Shown: positions 34,363 to 47,217, numbered from the stretch's first letter. The stretch: DNA of 64,000 nt from Crotalaria pallida (GCA_037953625.1 CM075651.1:154954001-155018000); one strand, 5' to 3'. The notes: generated by a model from the sequence alone, not told the origin. Numbers and translations are program-made.

Positions 34363-34640
34363 TTACTCCATCCGTTTCATATGTAGTGTGTTTTAAGGTT
34401 ATGCACGAGTTTTAATAAATGGTTAAATGATGTAAGGATTTGTTATATTTTGATTATAATGCCCCTATATAATCATTATTGAAGAGAAAAAAAGATATTG
34501 TAAGTGAAAAAAAGAGTGTAATAAATATGAGTGTGTTTGAAAAAATAACATTAATTATGTATTGAGTTTATAAAACAATAAAACTTATAAAACATAATAC
34601 ATATACTAAAAGAACATTCTATATGAAACTGATGGAGTAA
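34363..34640. mobile_element. Stowaway-like MITE, family shared with 25243-25528
   Basis: It starts TTACTCCATCCGTTTCATAT and ends ATATGAAACTGATGGAGTAA. The interior TGCACGAGTTTTAATAAATG is the reverse of that in the other copy. Confidence 0.8.
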
Positions 34641-34644
34641 TATT

Positions 34645-35920
34645 TTTGCTCAATACGCTAAACTCGTGAGACCTCAATATAGTAATTTTTTTAAAGAGAT
34701 TTCAAGATTGTTCTTTCTATGTTATATTCACTTTTTAACTTTCAAGTACACATTTATTTATAACTAATTTTATTTTGTCAAAATTACTTCTTTGATTCAT
34801 TAAGTTATTTATTTATTACAAAATAGTTCCTCAACTTTTTTTTTTAAATTTGAAAATGGCCTTGCAAATTTATTTTCATTATAGAATGGTTGGTAATTCC
34901 GTCAAATTTTCAGTCAACTTGGATGTCAATGAAACACTACTCTTATGCCTTAGTTTCATACCTCATCTCATCGTGTGTTGACATTCTTGATATTGAAGCT
35001 CTGCATGCATCACATGTACTGTCTTCATTATTTGTGATATAAAATTTCTGCTTGCTATGGTAGAAGAGAAAACTAAGACCTCAAGCTAGCTTTCTATGTT
35101 TTACCGAATTCTTGGCTATGTTTGCGAAAGTAAAGAGTTGGAGGCCAGAATATTTTTAGTCTTTGGTTGGGGAGCTTAGATTTCTTGCATAGAATGAATG
35201 GCCTTTTATGTGACTTGAAATTTATTATTTTCTTCTGTCCTGGTCCTGGCCTTCACTCATTTTAGTGCATCATTGACTCTTGCAGTTGAACCCACATTGA
35301 CCTTTCACTTACATGTCATGGACAGTTTATCTTCCTAAACTTATATGTGTCAGTATATTTGGTCGTCTAACATAGAAACACCTTAATATATTCCTGCAAA
35401 ACCACTTCATCAATTTTAATTATTTATTCACAATTCTTATTTTGTCAAATTGGATTGGATATTCTTATTCACATTATTTGTTGTTTAGGTTAGGTTACTG
35501 TTTCAAATGCAATACTACCATTCATGTTCACATTTAACATTGAGTGAATTCTGGATCTCTAATAACCTTATTTCATATGGCATTATGTTTTTCTTCTCGT
35601 GACTACTCTCACAGATATATACTTCAGAGATTAGAAAATAGAGGGACAGAAAGTCAGAAACATAATCAAAAACTCATCTTTGTTTATAACATTAACAATA
35701 GGGAAAAGAATAACATCTAAAATCAATTTAAACTAACAGGGCTTGTGACCGTATCAGATGGCATTTTGTGTTGAAACCACATTACCATCACTTCTAAAGT
35801 CTACACCCAATTTATATCTATATATGAAAAGAACAATGAAACAGAGCAAAAGACCCTAATGCAGGGTAACAACAATGAACTTCCAAACTAAAACTGTTGA
35901 ATTTGATAATTTTGATGTTA
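34645..35920. other. Intergenic and laccase 3' region, no other gene
   Basis: AT-rich sequence. The part near 35700-35920 should include the laccase 3' UTR (minus strand). Nothing else was recognised. Confidence 0.45.
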
Positions 35921-38900
35921 CTAGCAGAGAGGCAGGTCCTCTGGTGGGGACTCTATGGATTCCAATAGTCCCTCTCCATTATCTACCAATAGCACCGTGG
36001 CCAAACCCCAACCAATGTGAACATCCAAGTGACAATGCATAATCCAGGCACCTACACATATCACATGGTACCAAATATATGAGATCAAAATTAGAATAGT
36101 TTAGTGTTTTTAATTTTAAAAGCTCCTTTAAAATAAACTCGAATGAATGTAAAATGAGTAAGGATATATTTACTTTTGATTTAGTTCAAAGTGCATAAAT
36201 CTCACTCTACAGGTAATTAAATTTGCTTTAGAGAATCTTTATTTATTTATTTAAAAAAAATGATTTATAGTTTTATTCAATGTAAAAATTGAAATGGAAG
36301 TGATTTTATTTTTACCTGGATTATCAGCAACAAATCTGATAACTGCCCATCCATTCACAGGTACTGCAACAGTGTTCCTTTGAGGTGGATCAACAAGGTT
36401 AAATTTTGAGGTATCTTTCTTAGGATCAAAGTTTCCAAATCCCTCAGCTACAACATAGAAATCATAGCCGTGAAGATGAATAGGGTGGTTCTCAGGGGTA
36501 ACAATGCTTGTGTCCTGCAACACAATCTGCACCCTTGATCCAAACCTCAACTTGGTCACTTTAGTCCCCGAAACCGGTTGCCACAATGAACGGCTCACAT
36601 TACCGGTATAATCGAATTGCACTGGAGGGTTTGTGGGAAAATCAGTGGTGAACACTCCTTGAACTCCAAGGTGATGAGCCTGCAGGATTGAAATGCTGTT
36701 TGGGAGAACAAAAGACACATTGTTCATGCTAGCAGTGAATCTTGTTCCATTAGGACCCTGGCATTGGTTTGAGTTAAAATTTGGTGGGCAATTGTTGAGT
36801 CCTAAGCCAATAGTGAAGAAAAGATTCTCATCTATTTCAGTAGGAACCTCAACTCTTCTTGGGCTTCTAAGACTTTGGCTGAAGGCAGTGACTGTATTAG
36901 TGTCATTATAAGCAGGCAGAGTTGGCATAAGAGGTTTAATTGCTGCTACACCCTTAGCAGGGCATGGTGCTGATTTGTATTCAAGAATGGCAGTGGTGGT
37001 AGTGTTGTCAAATCCGGCGTTTTGAGCTGATTGGTAAGCACGTGCTGCAATGTAGTACCTTGAAGGTGGTTGGTCACCTTTGATGAGAACATCAGTGGTT
37101 TGGCCAGGTCCTAGCATGAGGACTGTGGTAGTGAAGGGTTTAAGGTATGAGGCATCAGCGCCAACCACTGTGAACTTGTGGTTTGCAATTGTGAAGAAGA
37201 GAGGTTGATTGAGTGCAGCATTGATTACACGGAGCAGGTTGGTCTCCCCTGAATCTATTGGAACAATTGTGGCGCCTGCATTGCCAAATTATGCTAATTC
37301 AAAATCCAATTGATTCTTTGTTCCATAGTTAATTAAGATATTCAATGAATTTTTCAAAGTGTAGTATCAACTATCAAATATAATATTTGTAAAGTAATTA
37401 ATTAACCAAGATATGTGTGCTGAGACGTGACATGTTGATGAGATCAATAAAAATTACTAAGAATGAAATAAACCTTGGCTAGAGCACTTGTAAAGATCTC
37501 CAGGTTGACCATTGATAGTGTATGCATCAGAAACGTTTGGTGCTCCTCCTGTTTGTGTGGCTTGCCTCAGAACATCGATTGGATTTGCGTCCCACCATTC
37601 CCCTAATCATGTCATCACCATCATCATACTATTATTTAAAAATTTCATTACGAATATAATATCATCTTTGAACTAAAGGAAAAAAATATACTTTTCTTTT
37701 GGGAAATGTTTCTTTCTCATAACGTTTCTTTTTACCTTTTTTTTTAAAAAAATAAAATAAAATTGCCGTTTAAAAAAATAGAGAAATTTAATGAAAACTA
37801 TGCTCAAGGGAGACCCAACGCTATGGTCAATGAATACTTTAGATTCTTGTAGGCTTCTTAAAAAAGTGAATAAGACATGCCATCTTATTTTTTGGTCCCA
37901 AATTAAAAGAATAGTTTGAAAAATCTCAACTTTAAGTTCACTTTAAATCATTTTATGCTGGGCCACCTCCGACTAAACTTATCTTATTTTAACCACATAT
38001 GTTAAAAAAAATGGCATTTGAATAATGTAATGATGAAATCATGTGCGATTATTTTCTTCTAGATTTTCCTTTCATGTTTTCAACACTATTCACCAGCATA
38101 TCATTACCACTTACTTACTACAGTATATTCATACAAATATAAATATGTAATGATTGTATTTACCTAGAAGAATTGGTGTCTCGCGCTTTGGCTTAGGGAA
38201 AGGATAAGCCTCTCCTTCCTTGGGATGAATGATCAAAGCTCCATAAACGGTGGCTCTAAGCCATGAGCTATGAGCGTGCCACCAAAGTGTGCCTTCTTGT
38301 CCTTGAATGGTAAACCGATATGTGTAGCTTTCTCCAGGTCGAATTGGACACTGAGTCACAAATTCTGGTCCATCAGCCCATCCTGTTCTGATTTGCCGAA
38401 TGCCATGCCTAAACACAATATATAATAAATCAACAACAACAACAATAGCCACTCAAATATTTGATACTAAAACTTTCATGTACGTACTTGGCATGCGATT
38501 TCCATGTACGTAACAAATATAATAAATATGGATATAATTACTTTTGGTATGTACAAATAAAAAAAGTTGTTTTTTTTAACGATCATGTGATTTGTTTAGT
38601 GATCATGACTAAATAATTTTTAGTATCAATAATCCTTATATGATTATTTGGTTAATGTCTACTATAATTATTTATATATTAGTTTTTATTAATCTAAATT
38701 TCAATACTTACCCATCGTGGTGCAAAGATATAAATAATATGAAAAAGGTTGTCCATAATCTTGAGTAAAAGTGAAGCTAAAAAATTAAAATGCTATAGCT
38801 TGAAATTATATACCAGTGAATGGTCACATTATAACGAGCTTTGTTAGTGACTTTGACGACCAAAGTGTCGCCGTTGTTGACTTCCAATGTTGGGCCAGGG

Positions 38901-39171
38901 AATTGTCCATTCACGGTGATGGCGCTGTGAGTGTTGCACAGCCTCTTCACTGGAGTTGCTTGAACCTGTCTCATTACAAATTAGTAATTATATTACTACG
39001 TGAAAAGAGCAAAGAGCTAGAAAGAGATAGAAAGAAAATGAGAGAACGTACCACAAACTCGTGCTCCTGAACTTTGGCATTTGCTGAGGACAATGCTAAA
39101 GCTAGGAAAACAAAAATGGCTAAGAAGATTGAGTATTTTCCCTTGATGAGATTGGTGTTGAGAGCTTCCAT
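35921..39171 (-). CDS. Laccase (multicopper oxidase), LAC5/LAC12 type
   Basis: Laccases are secreted copper oxidases that oxidise phenolics such as monolignols in the cell wall, using O2. Six exons join in frame with GT-AG junctions: 39052-39171, 38814-38965, 38164-38408, 37474-37602, 36316-37275, 35921-36051, giving 578 residues, the normal length. A signal peptide covers about 1-32. Copper-binding motifs are all present: HWHG (90-93), HAH (135-137), HPIHLHG (479-485) and HCHLDVH (541-547); the axial position appears to be Leu. The sequence block PTEIDENLF and the ending PPEDLPLC resemble Arabidopsis LAC5/LAC12 most. Several Asn-X-Ser/Thr glycosylation sites are visible. No broken features. 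A miR397-like site lies at 37206-37226. Confidence 0.95.
37206..37226 (-). promoter_or_regulatory. Predicted miR397 target site in the laccase mRNA
   Basis: Compared from memory with plant miR397, 18 of 21 positions pair, plus one G:U wobble, with mismatches only at miRNA positions 2 and 21. It lies in the codons for RVINAALNQ, the place where laccase genes are usually targeted. miR397 lowers laccase mRNA, and so lignification, in other plants. Confidence 0.75.
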
Positions 39172-39267
39172 TTTTTAGTGGAAAAATATAATGAACACTT
39201 AGGTTATGTGTATGATGGTTTAAGCTAAGGTTGCAAATTGCAATGCAAGTAAGAGAGGGAATGAATG

Positions 39268-39275
39268 TTTTTATA
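39268..39275 (-). promoter_or_regulatory. TATA box of the laccase gene
   Basis: TATAAAAA on the minus strand lies about 100 bp upstream of the start codon, within CCCTATAAAAACATT. Confidence 0.7.
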
Positions 39276-39279
39276 GGGG

Positions 39280-40247
39280 AGATTAGAGAACAGAGCTAGT
39301 CATTTAGGTTGGCGGATTAGGTTTTGTTAAGGCCCTGTGGTCAGCCTCCTCGAGAAACTTAGTTCAACCCTATATGAAAGTTGTTGCACCCACTAGTTAA
39401 TAAATTTCGTGAATGCTTGCATAACAAGTCTTCATCTAGAGAAGTTGAATTGTCGCAAAGCATAATTATTTTGATACATTATTCATAGAATTAATAAATT
39501 AAAACGGGTTTTAATTTACTCCTTTTCGTTTTTTTTTCGTTTTTTTGGTAAAATACTCCTTTTCGTTTTTAATTGGTCTTATGTGGGACATTGATGAATC
39601 ACATCTTTTTATTCATGTACAAGCATTACATTCCGAAAGGAAAAGACAAGCTAAGTTGTACCGTCTTATATATATTCATGTCAATTGGCTTGAAACGATG
39701 TATAAAATTTAATAGATCTCTTATATATATGATTCAATTCAGTGCAAGTAACCTTGCTGCCGCCAAACAAAGGCCCTTAATTTCTTTTGGTTCTAGTGAT
39801 TCTTGTGATTTGGGAGTATCATATTGTTAACTAAGAAGATTGGAAAGAAAAAAGAGTGCAAATAAATTTTGAGTTAGTCAGAATTAACTTTTTTTTCTTG
39901 TTTCGGTTGTTGTGGAAATTAATCGTTTGATGAAAAAGTAATCCGCGTTTGAATTGAAAACACTTTGTCTCTTTTTTAAAATAAACAGCACTAGTACAGC
40001 CTACTTAACTTAAAACTTTATCAATTTCTTAAATGTGTCATGACCTATAATTAATCTAGTTTAAGATTATGGTTGACGGCTGTTCCGTTGCTCGTTTCTT
40101 AAGCTCTCGGTCATTTGTTAGGCTATTTGCCTTTTTTTTTTTGATTTACTGCTATTTGCCTTTTTAGGGTACCCTGACCCTTTTATCCTCTAATATATAC
40201 TTGTATGATGGAGTGACTAATGGTCCCAAAACGCGTATATTAGGATA
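39280..40247. other. Laccase upstream region, no other gene
   Basis: AT-rich sequence with poly(T) runs. A small open frame around 39573-39830 has no recognisable content. Confidence 0.45.
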
Positions 40248-40533
40248 TACTCCCTCCGGCTCGAATTATAAGCAACAAAAAACATATTACTCTTGGTTTA
40301 AAATATAAGCAAAACTAACTAACCTTATTAAATTTTGTTTCATTCCCAATGTCACTTTCCTAAAACATCTCTAGAAAATTGTAATCTTAATTAATTTTTG
40401 TTTCATTCCCAATACTACTTTCCAAAAATACCTCTATTTTTTATAAATTTGAGAAAATTAAATACAATCAACTAACCTCCTTAATAAGCGTAAAAGTGGT
40501 TAGAATTGCTTATAATTCGAGCCGGAGGGAGTA
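40248..40533. mobile_element. Stowaway-like MITE, family shared with 48506-49062
   Basis: Near-perfect ends TACTCCCTCCGGCTCGAATT and AATTCGAGCCGGAGGGAGTA. The interior (AAAATATAAGCAAAACTAAC, TTTTGTTTCATTCCCAATG) recurs in the 48.5-49.1 kb cluster. Confidence 0.85.
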
Positions 40534-40596
40534 AAGGAGATAATTACTTTTGTTTAATTTAATTAAGTGTCTATTGATATTGAAGACACTAGCAAT

Positions 40597-40859
40597 TACT
40601 TCCTCCGATCCTATTTATAAGGCTCTTTTGAGGTTTTTATTTTGGTCTTATTTATAAGACTCTTTTCCAATTTTCAATATCATTTAATCACTTCTTTCCA
40701 CTAATACCCCTATAAAATCAACACTTCTTAGAGTTTCGGGATAGTTTTGAAAAAGTATATCAAATTTTCACATTTCCAATGTCGCTAATAAATTTACCCA
40801 CTCTCCTTAATGAGAATGAAAATCCCCAAAATGATCTTATAAATATGACGGGAGGAGTA
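40597..40859. mobile_element. Stowaway-like MITE
   Basis: Ends TACTTCCTCCGATCCTATTT and AAATATGACGGGAGGAGTA are inverted repeats flanked by TA. It lies only about 60 bp from the previous MITE. Confidence 0.75.
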
Positions 40860-40861
40860 CT

Positions 40862-41756
40862 CCCAATACTTAATGTGAAAGTGGAGTACCATTAGGTTTA
40901 ATAAAATATTCGGTAGAATTTAAAGTGGGATGATTTGATTGGGTCTAACAAGAATTTAGTTAGAAACACTTATGAAAAATTAGCTTAGGGGTATTAAATT
41001 AGGTGGCCTGTCTCCCAACATTTTCAAACGTGGATGATCAACAGCGAATTGTAACACGCGAACCTGTCTTGCTCAAAGATACGTACTCGGATGCATAATA
41101 CTACTATCAATATCATCACATCGGCGAACATCATATTAGCTAGCTAGGGTATCACCATATAGCGCCACATGTTGAACTAAATATCTCACCGCTGATGGTT
41201 TTATAGGAATGTTTGACCATGTGACGGAGGATTGGGTTTCTCAAATAATCTGTTTGATTAAGTCCTCGAGGTGTTAGTTGTTTATTTTCAGAACGATAAC
41301 TAATTCAATTATTCAAATACAGATTGATAAACTAAAAGTTAGTTTCATTGACATAACTCTTCATATCAAAAAATATGAATGTATGTGATGAAAAAATGTA
41401 TATTTGGATTTTGGTCTAAGGAATGGGATCATTACAGGTTTTTCTAGCTAGAACCAGATACTATTTTATTTCACATGCAGAACACATCAATGCAGGTATA
41501 TGTGAATAATGCCGGTGCCACGCGATATGTATTTGGCTTCGTTAATGATTCTTAGTTGTATTCGCTCGTGTCATTCATGTAACATCATTTTGAACAAATT
41601 CATGTCAATTAATTTTGATGTATGGTTTATATTGGATTTATAAATAATTAATAGAGTATATTATTTCAATATTACTTTTATAACTAATTATTGAGATTTG
41701 AGACAGATTAATTACTACCTTTTTTTTCATTTAATGAAAGCAATTTTGAAAAGTGT
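40862..41756. other. Intergenic, no gene seen
   Basis: No recognisable coding or structured sequence. Confidence 0.45.
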
Positions 41757-42165
41757 TACTCCTTCCGTCCCATTATTTTTGTAAAAGTCAACGAAGTCAA
41801 CAAAAATAAGAAAATATCCTTTTGATACAATGTCTGATTCGATTTTCAAAATCAAATATAATGTATGATTACAAATTTCAATCACACAACTTTCTATATT
41901 ATTATAATTAATACATATTTGAATATATAATAATAATAATTGGATGTAATAATATATTTAGTGGATGTAATAATAATAATTGAAAAATTAATGGATCATC
42001 AAATTTTCTTTTTTTGGTAATTAATTGTATCTTTCCTTACTTATTCAATCATGAATCAATCACGAATATAATATATAATCTTTAAGATTTTTCATTTATT
42101 ATTTTTACTTTGATTTGGGAAAAAAAAGTGCATTTTTTTACCTAGATAATGGGACGGAGGGAGTA
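41757..42165. mobile_element. Stowaway-like MITE (about 410 bp)
   Basis: Ends TTACTCCTTCCGTCCCATTA and TAATGGGACGGAGGGAGTAA pair almost perfectly. The interior is AT-rich with AATAATAATTG repeats. Confidence 0.8.
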
Positions 42166-42169
42166 ATTA

Positions 42170-43135
42170 ATTTAATTGATTAATTAAAAAATTGTTTTAT
42201 ACAGTAATAATTAATAAGACAAAAAAAATTCCCTTAAAAATTTAAGAACCGGAAGGAGTATTAAGTCACATATCAGTGTTAAGTATATCTGGCTACTGGC
42301 TTGGTGTTTTGGTATTATTATTTTCGGTTTTAAATTTTAGATTAATTGTATTTGCTGTCTTAATTAGAAATATGTTTTATATTTCTTTGCTCTTTGAAAT
42401 GAATTTTACTTATAAAAAAAGTGTTGAGGATATCTATACTTTTATTTCATTAATGCTTTGACGTCTAGATGGAAAAATTTGGATAATTCTGTTTGAGTGT
42501 CTTTTGCAAGATTTTAAATTTGATTCTAGAATCCAAACTTAGGTCACGATTGTTGGAATTAATGACATTCAAATTATAAACTTTAGTTTCACATTGACCA
42601 ATTTTTGTAAAACTAGACCCTTTATATTCCATTTTTCTTTACGCACTTGAATATAAGTTATTGGGTTTTGGTAGTGAATTTATTAGGCCGAAAACACACG
42701 CCGCCCTGCGAGGCAGGTGTATGGGTCCTCTTAAAATTCGACCCCATTGTTTTCCTTCTTTTCTCTTTTCCTTTTTCTTTGAAAGCGACTTAACTCTGTG
42801 AGAATCTAAGTTCTCTGCCTCGAGTGCATGAGTTAAAGAACTGCTGCGTTAACCTTGGGAGCAAGAACTGGTTGGTATATATAGTTGCACCTCGGCTATC
42901 CGAAAATTTTGTTTTTAAGGCTGTGACTTTTTACCACGACACAACTATCTTCAACTTATTTTTCTAACAACAATGTTATGATTTGGTCGTATGATTGCTA
43001 ATTGAAGTTGTATGTATTTTTTCCCAATAATCCACAATAAACACGAAATAATTGAGATTAATTACTTTTAAAACTTTGCTCGATATTTTGAAACATAAAT
43101 TTGTACCAATATAGAGTATATCTTAAAGAGAGTTA
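42170..43135. other. Intergenic, no gene seen
   Basis: AT-rich, with a GC-richer patch at 42690-42870 that was not recognised. Confidence 0.4.
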
Positions 43136-43137
43136 TT

Positions 43138-43397
43138 AACTTGCAATTTAAATTTTGATGGAACCCTTTGTTAAACTAATAAGAATTTGTCACTTAATAC
43201 ATGTATGTCATGTTATTGCTTAAAGTAGTCAAAATTGATTTTTTTGGAATTTACTTTTTTTTTATGTTGGACTAAATTCCAAAAAAAATCAATTTTGACT
43301 ACTTTAAGCAATGACATGACATACATGTATTAGGTGACAAATTTTTATTAGTTTAATAAAAGGTTGCATATCAACTATCCAAATTTAAATTGCATGA
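43138..43397. mobile_element. Fold-back MITE, long near-perfect hairpin
   Basis: Arms of about 110-120 bp pair across a loop of about 30 bp: GACATGTCATTGC-type segments such as TAATACATGTATGTCATG (left) and CATGACATACATGTATTA (right), then AAAAAATCAATTTTGACTAC on the right against its complement on the left. Pairing near the centre is almost complete, so any transcript would fold into a long stem. Confidence 0.85.
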
Positions 43398-43399
43398 TA

Positions 43400-44980
43400 G
43401 AAATATTCTATCTTAAATCACAAGAAAGATGGAATGCTTCCTTCCGCTAGTCATCTTAATTAATTACTCTATCTTCGTAGGATTGCCTTTTTTCATCTTA
43501 ATGCATGACTATTGTGCCATATACGATATAAAGGATTGGTTGATGGCTACAATTTGATAACAACATCTAGCCAAATACCCCTTTGGTATGTCACAAAACC
43601 GTTAGATGCTGAGAACGAAAGCATGTCAAACTGTGCGGATATGAGGGTGACAAAGATTAACACGAGATAGAGAAACCAAAATGACAAGGGATTGGATTGG
43701 TGAACAACAAATAAAGAAAGAAGTAGCATCATATATGATAAAAGTTGGTAGAGTTTGTTACTGACTTTCTTAGATTCTTAAGAAGGAAAAATAGAAAGTA
43801 CATCAAAAGTCGTTATAAATGATGTGGACATTATAAAGTAAGCATGCTGAAAGTTGACACAAGAGCTGAAACCAATACCTTGTCAAAATTTGCACCCCCT
43901 CTCTAAAGCTTCTCATTTTCACGGTTAGTTATAAGTGGGTGCATACTTGAGCAATTAGATTTGCAAATCTATGAAATTAAACAACAAAACCCGTCATTTT
44001 CTTGAGCATATGCTTGTGTCTCACGCTCAAAATTATGCAATTACTTTCTTCTAAATGCGCATATTTCGCTCATGAAGTTATAATGGGTTTTAGTGAGACA
44101 GACAATCCTTACAAAATCATCAACGCTATTGGCCCTCCTCCGAGTGAGAGGTCGAAAGTCGCTATAATATTGTACGATTTTTCGTGTGCAAGATCCCTGT
44201 GTGGTGTGGCGCTTCTAATGACGCCAAAAATTGTTGCTGCCATAAGGAGCAAAACTTTTAAGCCTTTGTTTACCAAAAAAAAAGAAAAAGAACTTGTACG
44301 CCTTTCTTTTGTACCACATCAATCAATCTCATCTCAAATTGATAAAAAAAGAACAAGCATGTTTATTTGGTTTGAATAAAAGTAATGTTATACATTCTCT
44401 TGATACTCCAACTTACCAGCTCAATTTATTATATGAACTGGACAATTAAGTTAAATTGCTTCAAAAGGGCTCAGCATGAATCAACCAGTTCGTGCTTGTA
44501 AAGTGAGGATTCAATTCAGCTCTTTCAACCTAGTTAACAATTTTATTTATTTTATTTTTTTTAAAAAAATTGAATTAAGGGTGTTATTCTCTGATTGATA
44601 ATCGGATACTAACATTTTTCAAAGTGGAAAGATTATCAAAGTGGATACAATATTTTCTAAACTTGTGATATATAGACTTAATTAAGTTCTGGATTTAGAT
44701 AACATGTTTAAAAAATTCAGTTATCTATTTATTATATTGTGCTTTGTTGGTAACAATTTTTTTAAAAAAAAATATAAATTAGTTATATAAATTACTTTGC
44801 TGCAAAATCAACTTTTCCATAACGAACAAAAGAATAACAAATGGCGAGAAGTTATCATAGACATTGAGTGTGCTGTTGATCTCAAGAAATTATTACATTA
44901 GTTGGTTTATGAGTATCATGCCATTCATTATTTAAATCAAATACCAATATAATATGCAATAAAAATAATTATTATTTTTT
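43400..44980. other. Intergenic, no convincing gene
   Basis: A 125-residue open frame on the plus strand (44002-44379) has no recognised content and ends near an A-run. The rest is AT-rich and featureless. Confidence 0.4.
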
Positions 44981-44984
44981 TTTT

Positions 44985-45524
44985 TTATAAACAACGGGGC
45001 TTACAACACCCCAAACAAACTACATATTCGAAATAAAACGGGGCAGAGCAACACCCCGACAATCTTCTCTAAGAATACCAATCAGTGGTCCAGGTGGGAA
45101 ACATCAAAATATTGAGCATGACAATCAGCAGCTCTATTCGCTTCTCTAAAGATATGGCGAATAGTAACTTGCCATTATTGTTGTAACAAAATCCTGATCC
45201 TTCGAATTAAACTATAGCAGTGATGAGAGTTTGGGCAATGACCCTCCACAAGGTTAACAACCACCTTAGAATTTAACTCAACAATTAACTCCTCAAAAAG
45301 GTACCATGCTCATTCTGAATTAGCCCACCACAAGCATCTTCATCATGGCCAGAAACCGAACCATCCACATTCAACTTTATGAATCCAGGAGGCGGAAAAA
45401 TCCAAGAAATAAAAGCTTCCACACGGCTTCTTGTTTCTTTACCCAAAATCACCATCTTAGAAACTTGCTCACTGAAAGTAGAGACCTGAAGCTGAAGGGA
45501 ATCACGTTTTACCAGGATTTCGAT
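44985..45524 (-). pseudogene. LINE RNase H fragment
   Basis: On the minus strand PPPGFIKLNVDGSVSGHDEDAC followed by GGLIQNEHGTF is the start of a LINE-type RNase H domain (the DGS carries the first catalytic Asp). The left part, near ACAACGGGGCTTACAACACC, resembles a LINE 3' end. The frame breaks after HGTFL. At about 45525 it joins the MITE half. Confidence 0.7.
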
Positions 45525-45664
45525 ATTACATGTCAGCAAAATTGGTCAGAATTGGTAATAGGGGTATATGACAAACCCATAAGTAACTTCAGGGAGTCAG
45601 ACATTGAAAAAAGGGTATCTGACAAAAGTACTCCAAACTTCAAGGACTTATGACATAATTAAGC
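45525..45664. mobile_element. Right half of the 26284-type long-TIR MITE
   Basis: From ATTACATGTCAGCAAAATTG through AGGGGTATATGACAAAC to GGACTTATGACATAATTAAG it matches the right arm of the element at 26284-26774. The left half is absent; the break lies at the LINE fragment. Confidence 0.75.
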
Positions 45665-45669
45665 TTTTT

Positions 45670-46620
45670 TTTTAAGGTTGCTAAGATAAAAAAAAATATT
45701 TTTTAACTAATTGAAAGAATATGTAATGATCTTCGTGAAAAAAAAACTAACATTGATGTTGTTAACAAAATGCTAAGGTTATATTTTCTAAGTTTTGAAG
45801 AAAATTAAATGAAAAGGGAAAAATTTTCATTACTTTATTTCTCGGGATCTGAAAGGAAACAATTTATATATGTCAAACTTTATTAGATTCTATTCAAATT
45901 TATTCCCTTTTTTTTTGGGGCATTCATTTGCTTAACTAGGTGAATAATTCATTCAAGTATGCTGAGGTCACATGAGACAACCATTCCAATATGATTTTTT
46001 ATATTTGTAAAAGTCAATGATCGAACTGCTAGCTATTCAACATATTATAAAATAGGAGAAGTTGAGGGCATTTTTGTCATTTTCATTTTCCCTCCTTGCT
46101 TTTTTCTCCAATTTGTTTGTTCGTGCATCGCACGGGAATAAATATTTATCTTAAGTTATTTTTAGTAAATTTTTATTAGTACAATTTGGATTACACATAA
46201 ATATAAAAATTGCCCGCAAACATACAATTTGCATTTCGATATTATTACAATTTGCACGGGTTATTAATGATCTTTTCAAAAGGAATTAATTTGAATCAAA
46301 TATTGACATAAAAAATATATAATGCCTAAACGACCCGTCATATGATAATTAACCAGAAAAAAAAAACGAATATAATGTTGTAATTTCAGAAATTCTAATA
46401 CAAACAAGTCATAATACAGGCAAATTGCTATTAAACATTTAAACAGAGCATCGTTATGAATAATAAATTTTGGGTACAACGGAAAAAACGAATATATAAG
46501 TATTAAAGATGAACTATAATTTGGTATAATAATTTAACTTAATACAATCAAATATTTACTCAATCATGAATTCAAATTTAAAAAAATCCAAAAATTTATA
46601 CAATATGTTGCAATTTAAAT
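45670..46620. other. Intergenic, no gene seen
   Basis: AT-rich. GTGCATCGCACGGG near 46122 is a small palindrome also seen in part near 8290 (CCGTGCACGG); it may mark a worn transposon end. Confidence 0.4.
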
Positions 46621-46629
46621 TGTAAAAAA

Positions 46630-47217
46630 CAAGGTTGTCAAATTCGCGAGTTTACGTAAACTCGTGAGCCCAAGGTAAACTCGACTCGTAAACTTGTACG
46701 AGTTTACCTCGAGTCCATTTATTTTAAAATTAACCTATAGATAACTTTCATAGCTTCCATTTCATAGTTTTTACTCTAAAAATTAAACATAAATATTTAA
46801 ATGTTGCTATAGTATATAAGGACCCAATAAATAATATTAGCAAACCAACTTAACAACAACCAAATATGATGGTTTTATGATTTAAGTGGTTAGTTAAGTA
46901 AAAATAGTGGTTATAGTGTTATTTTAGTGAAAATATTATTCAAAGATTGATCAGTATCCTCTTTGTTAACCGTTGGATCGTGCTCAAATTTTTATATACG
47001 CTTCCTAACTCGTTTATCTTGACATCCGACGGTGAAAATTTTGTTTTGAGAAGTAAAAGCTCAAGAAAATTCAAATATCCGTAAGGTCACTGCTGTTTAC
47101 CCGAGTTTGCACGAGTTTACCCGAGTTTAGTGGGAAGCGAGTTTGCATGCGAGTTGACTCGATTCTATGGGTAGGATGTACGAGTTTACGAGTTAACTCG
47201 CGAGTTTGACAACCTTG
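46630..47217. mobile_element. hAT-like non-autonomous element with 8-bp target duplication
   Basis: TIRs CAAGGTTGTCAAATTCGCGA and its partner TCGCGAGTTTGACAACCTTG bound 588 bp. A perfect 8-bp direct repeat GTAAAAAA flanks it (46622-46629, 47218-47225), as for hAT elements. Subterminal regions at both ends carry many copies of ACGAGTTTAC and related motifs in both directions, like transposase-binding clusters. No transposase. Confidence 0.85.

Larger units (their letters stand above)
33768..34369. repeat. 301-bp tandem duplication
   Basis: Copies 33768-34068 and 34069-34369 both start TATGTTTATATGTATTGG and contain CCATGGACCTCAAGCAACAG, a (TA)n tract and ATGCATTGCCACRTTGGG. They differ at only a few sites and in (TA)n length, so the event is recent. 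Confidence 0.9.

Noticed and set aside
44002..44379. 125-residue open frame on the plus strand
   Set aside because: No homology by eye, an A-rich end and no splice or promoter context; perhaps a transposon tail.
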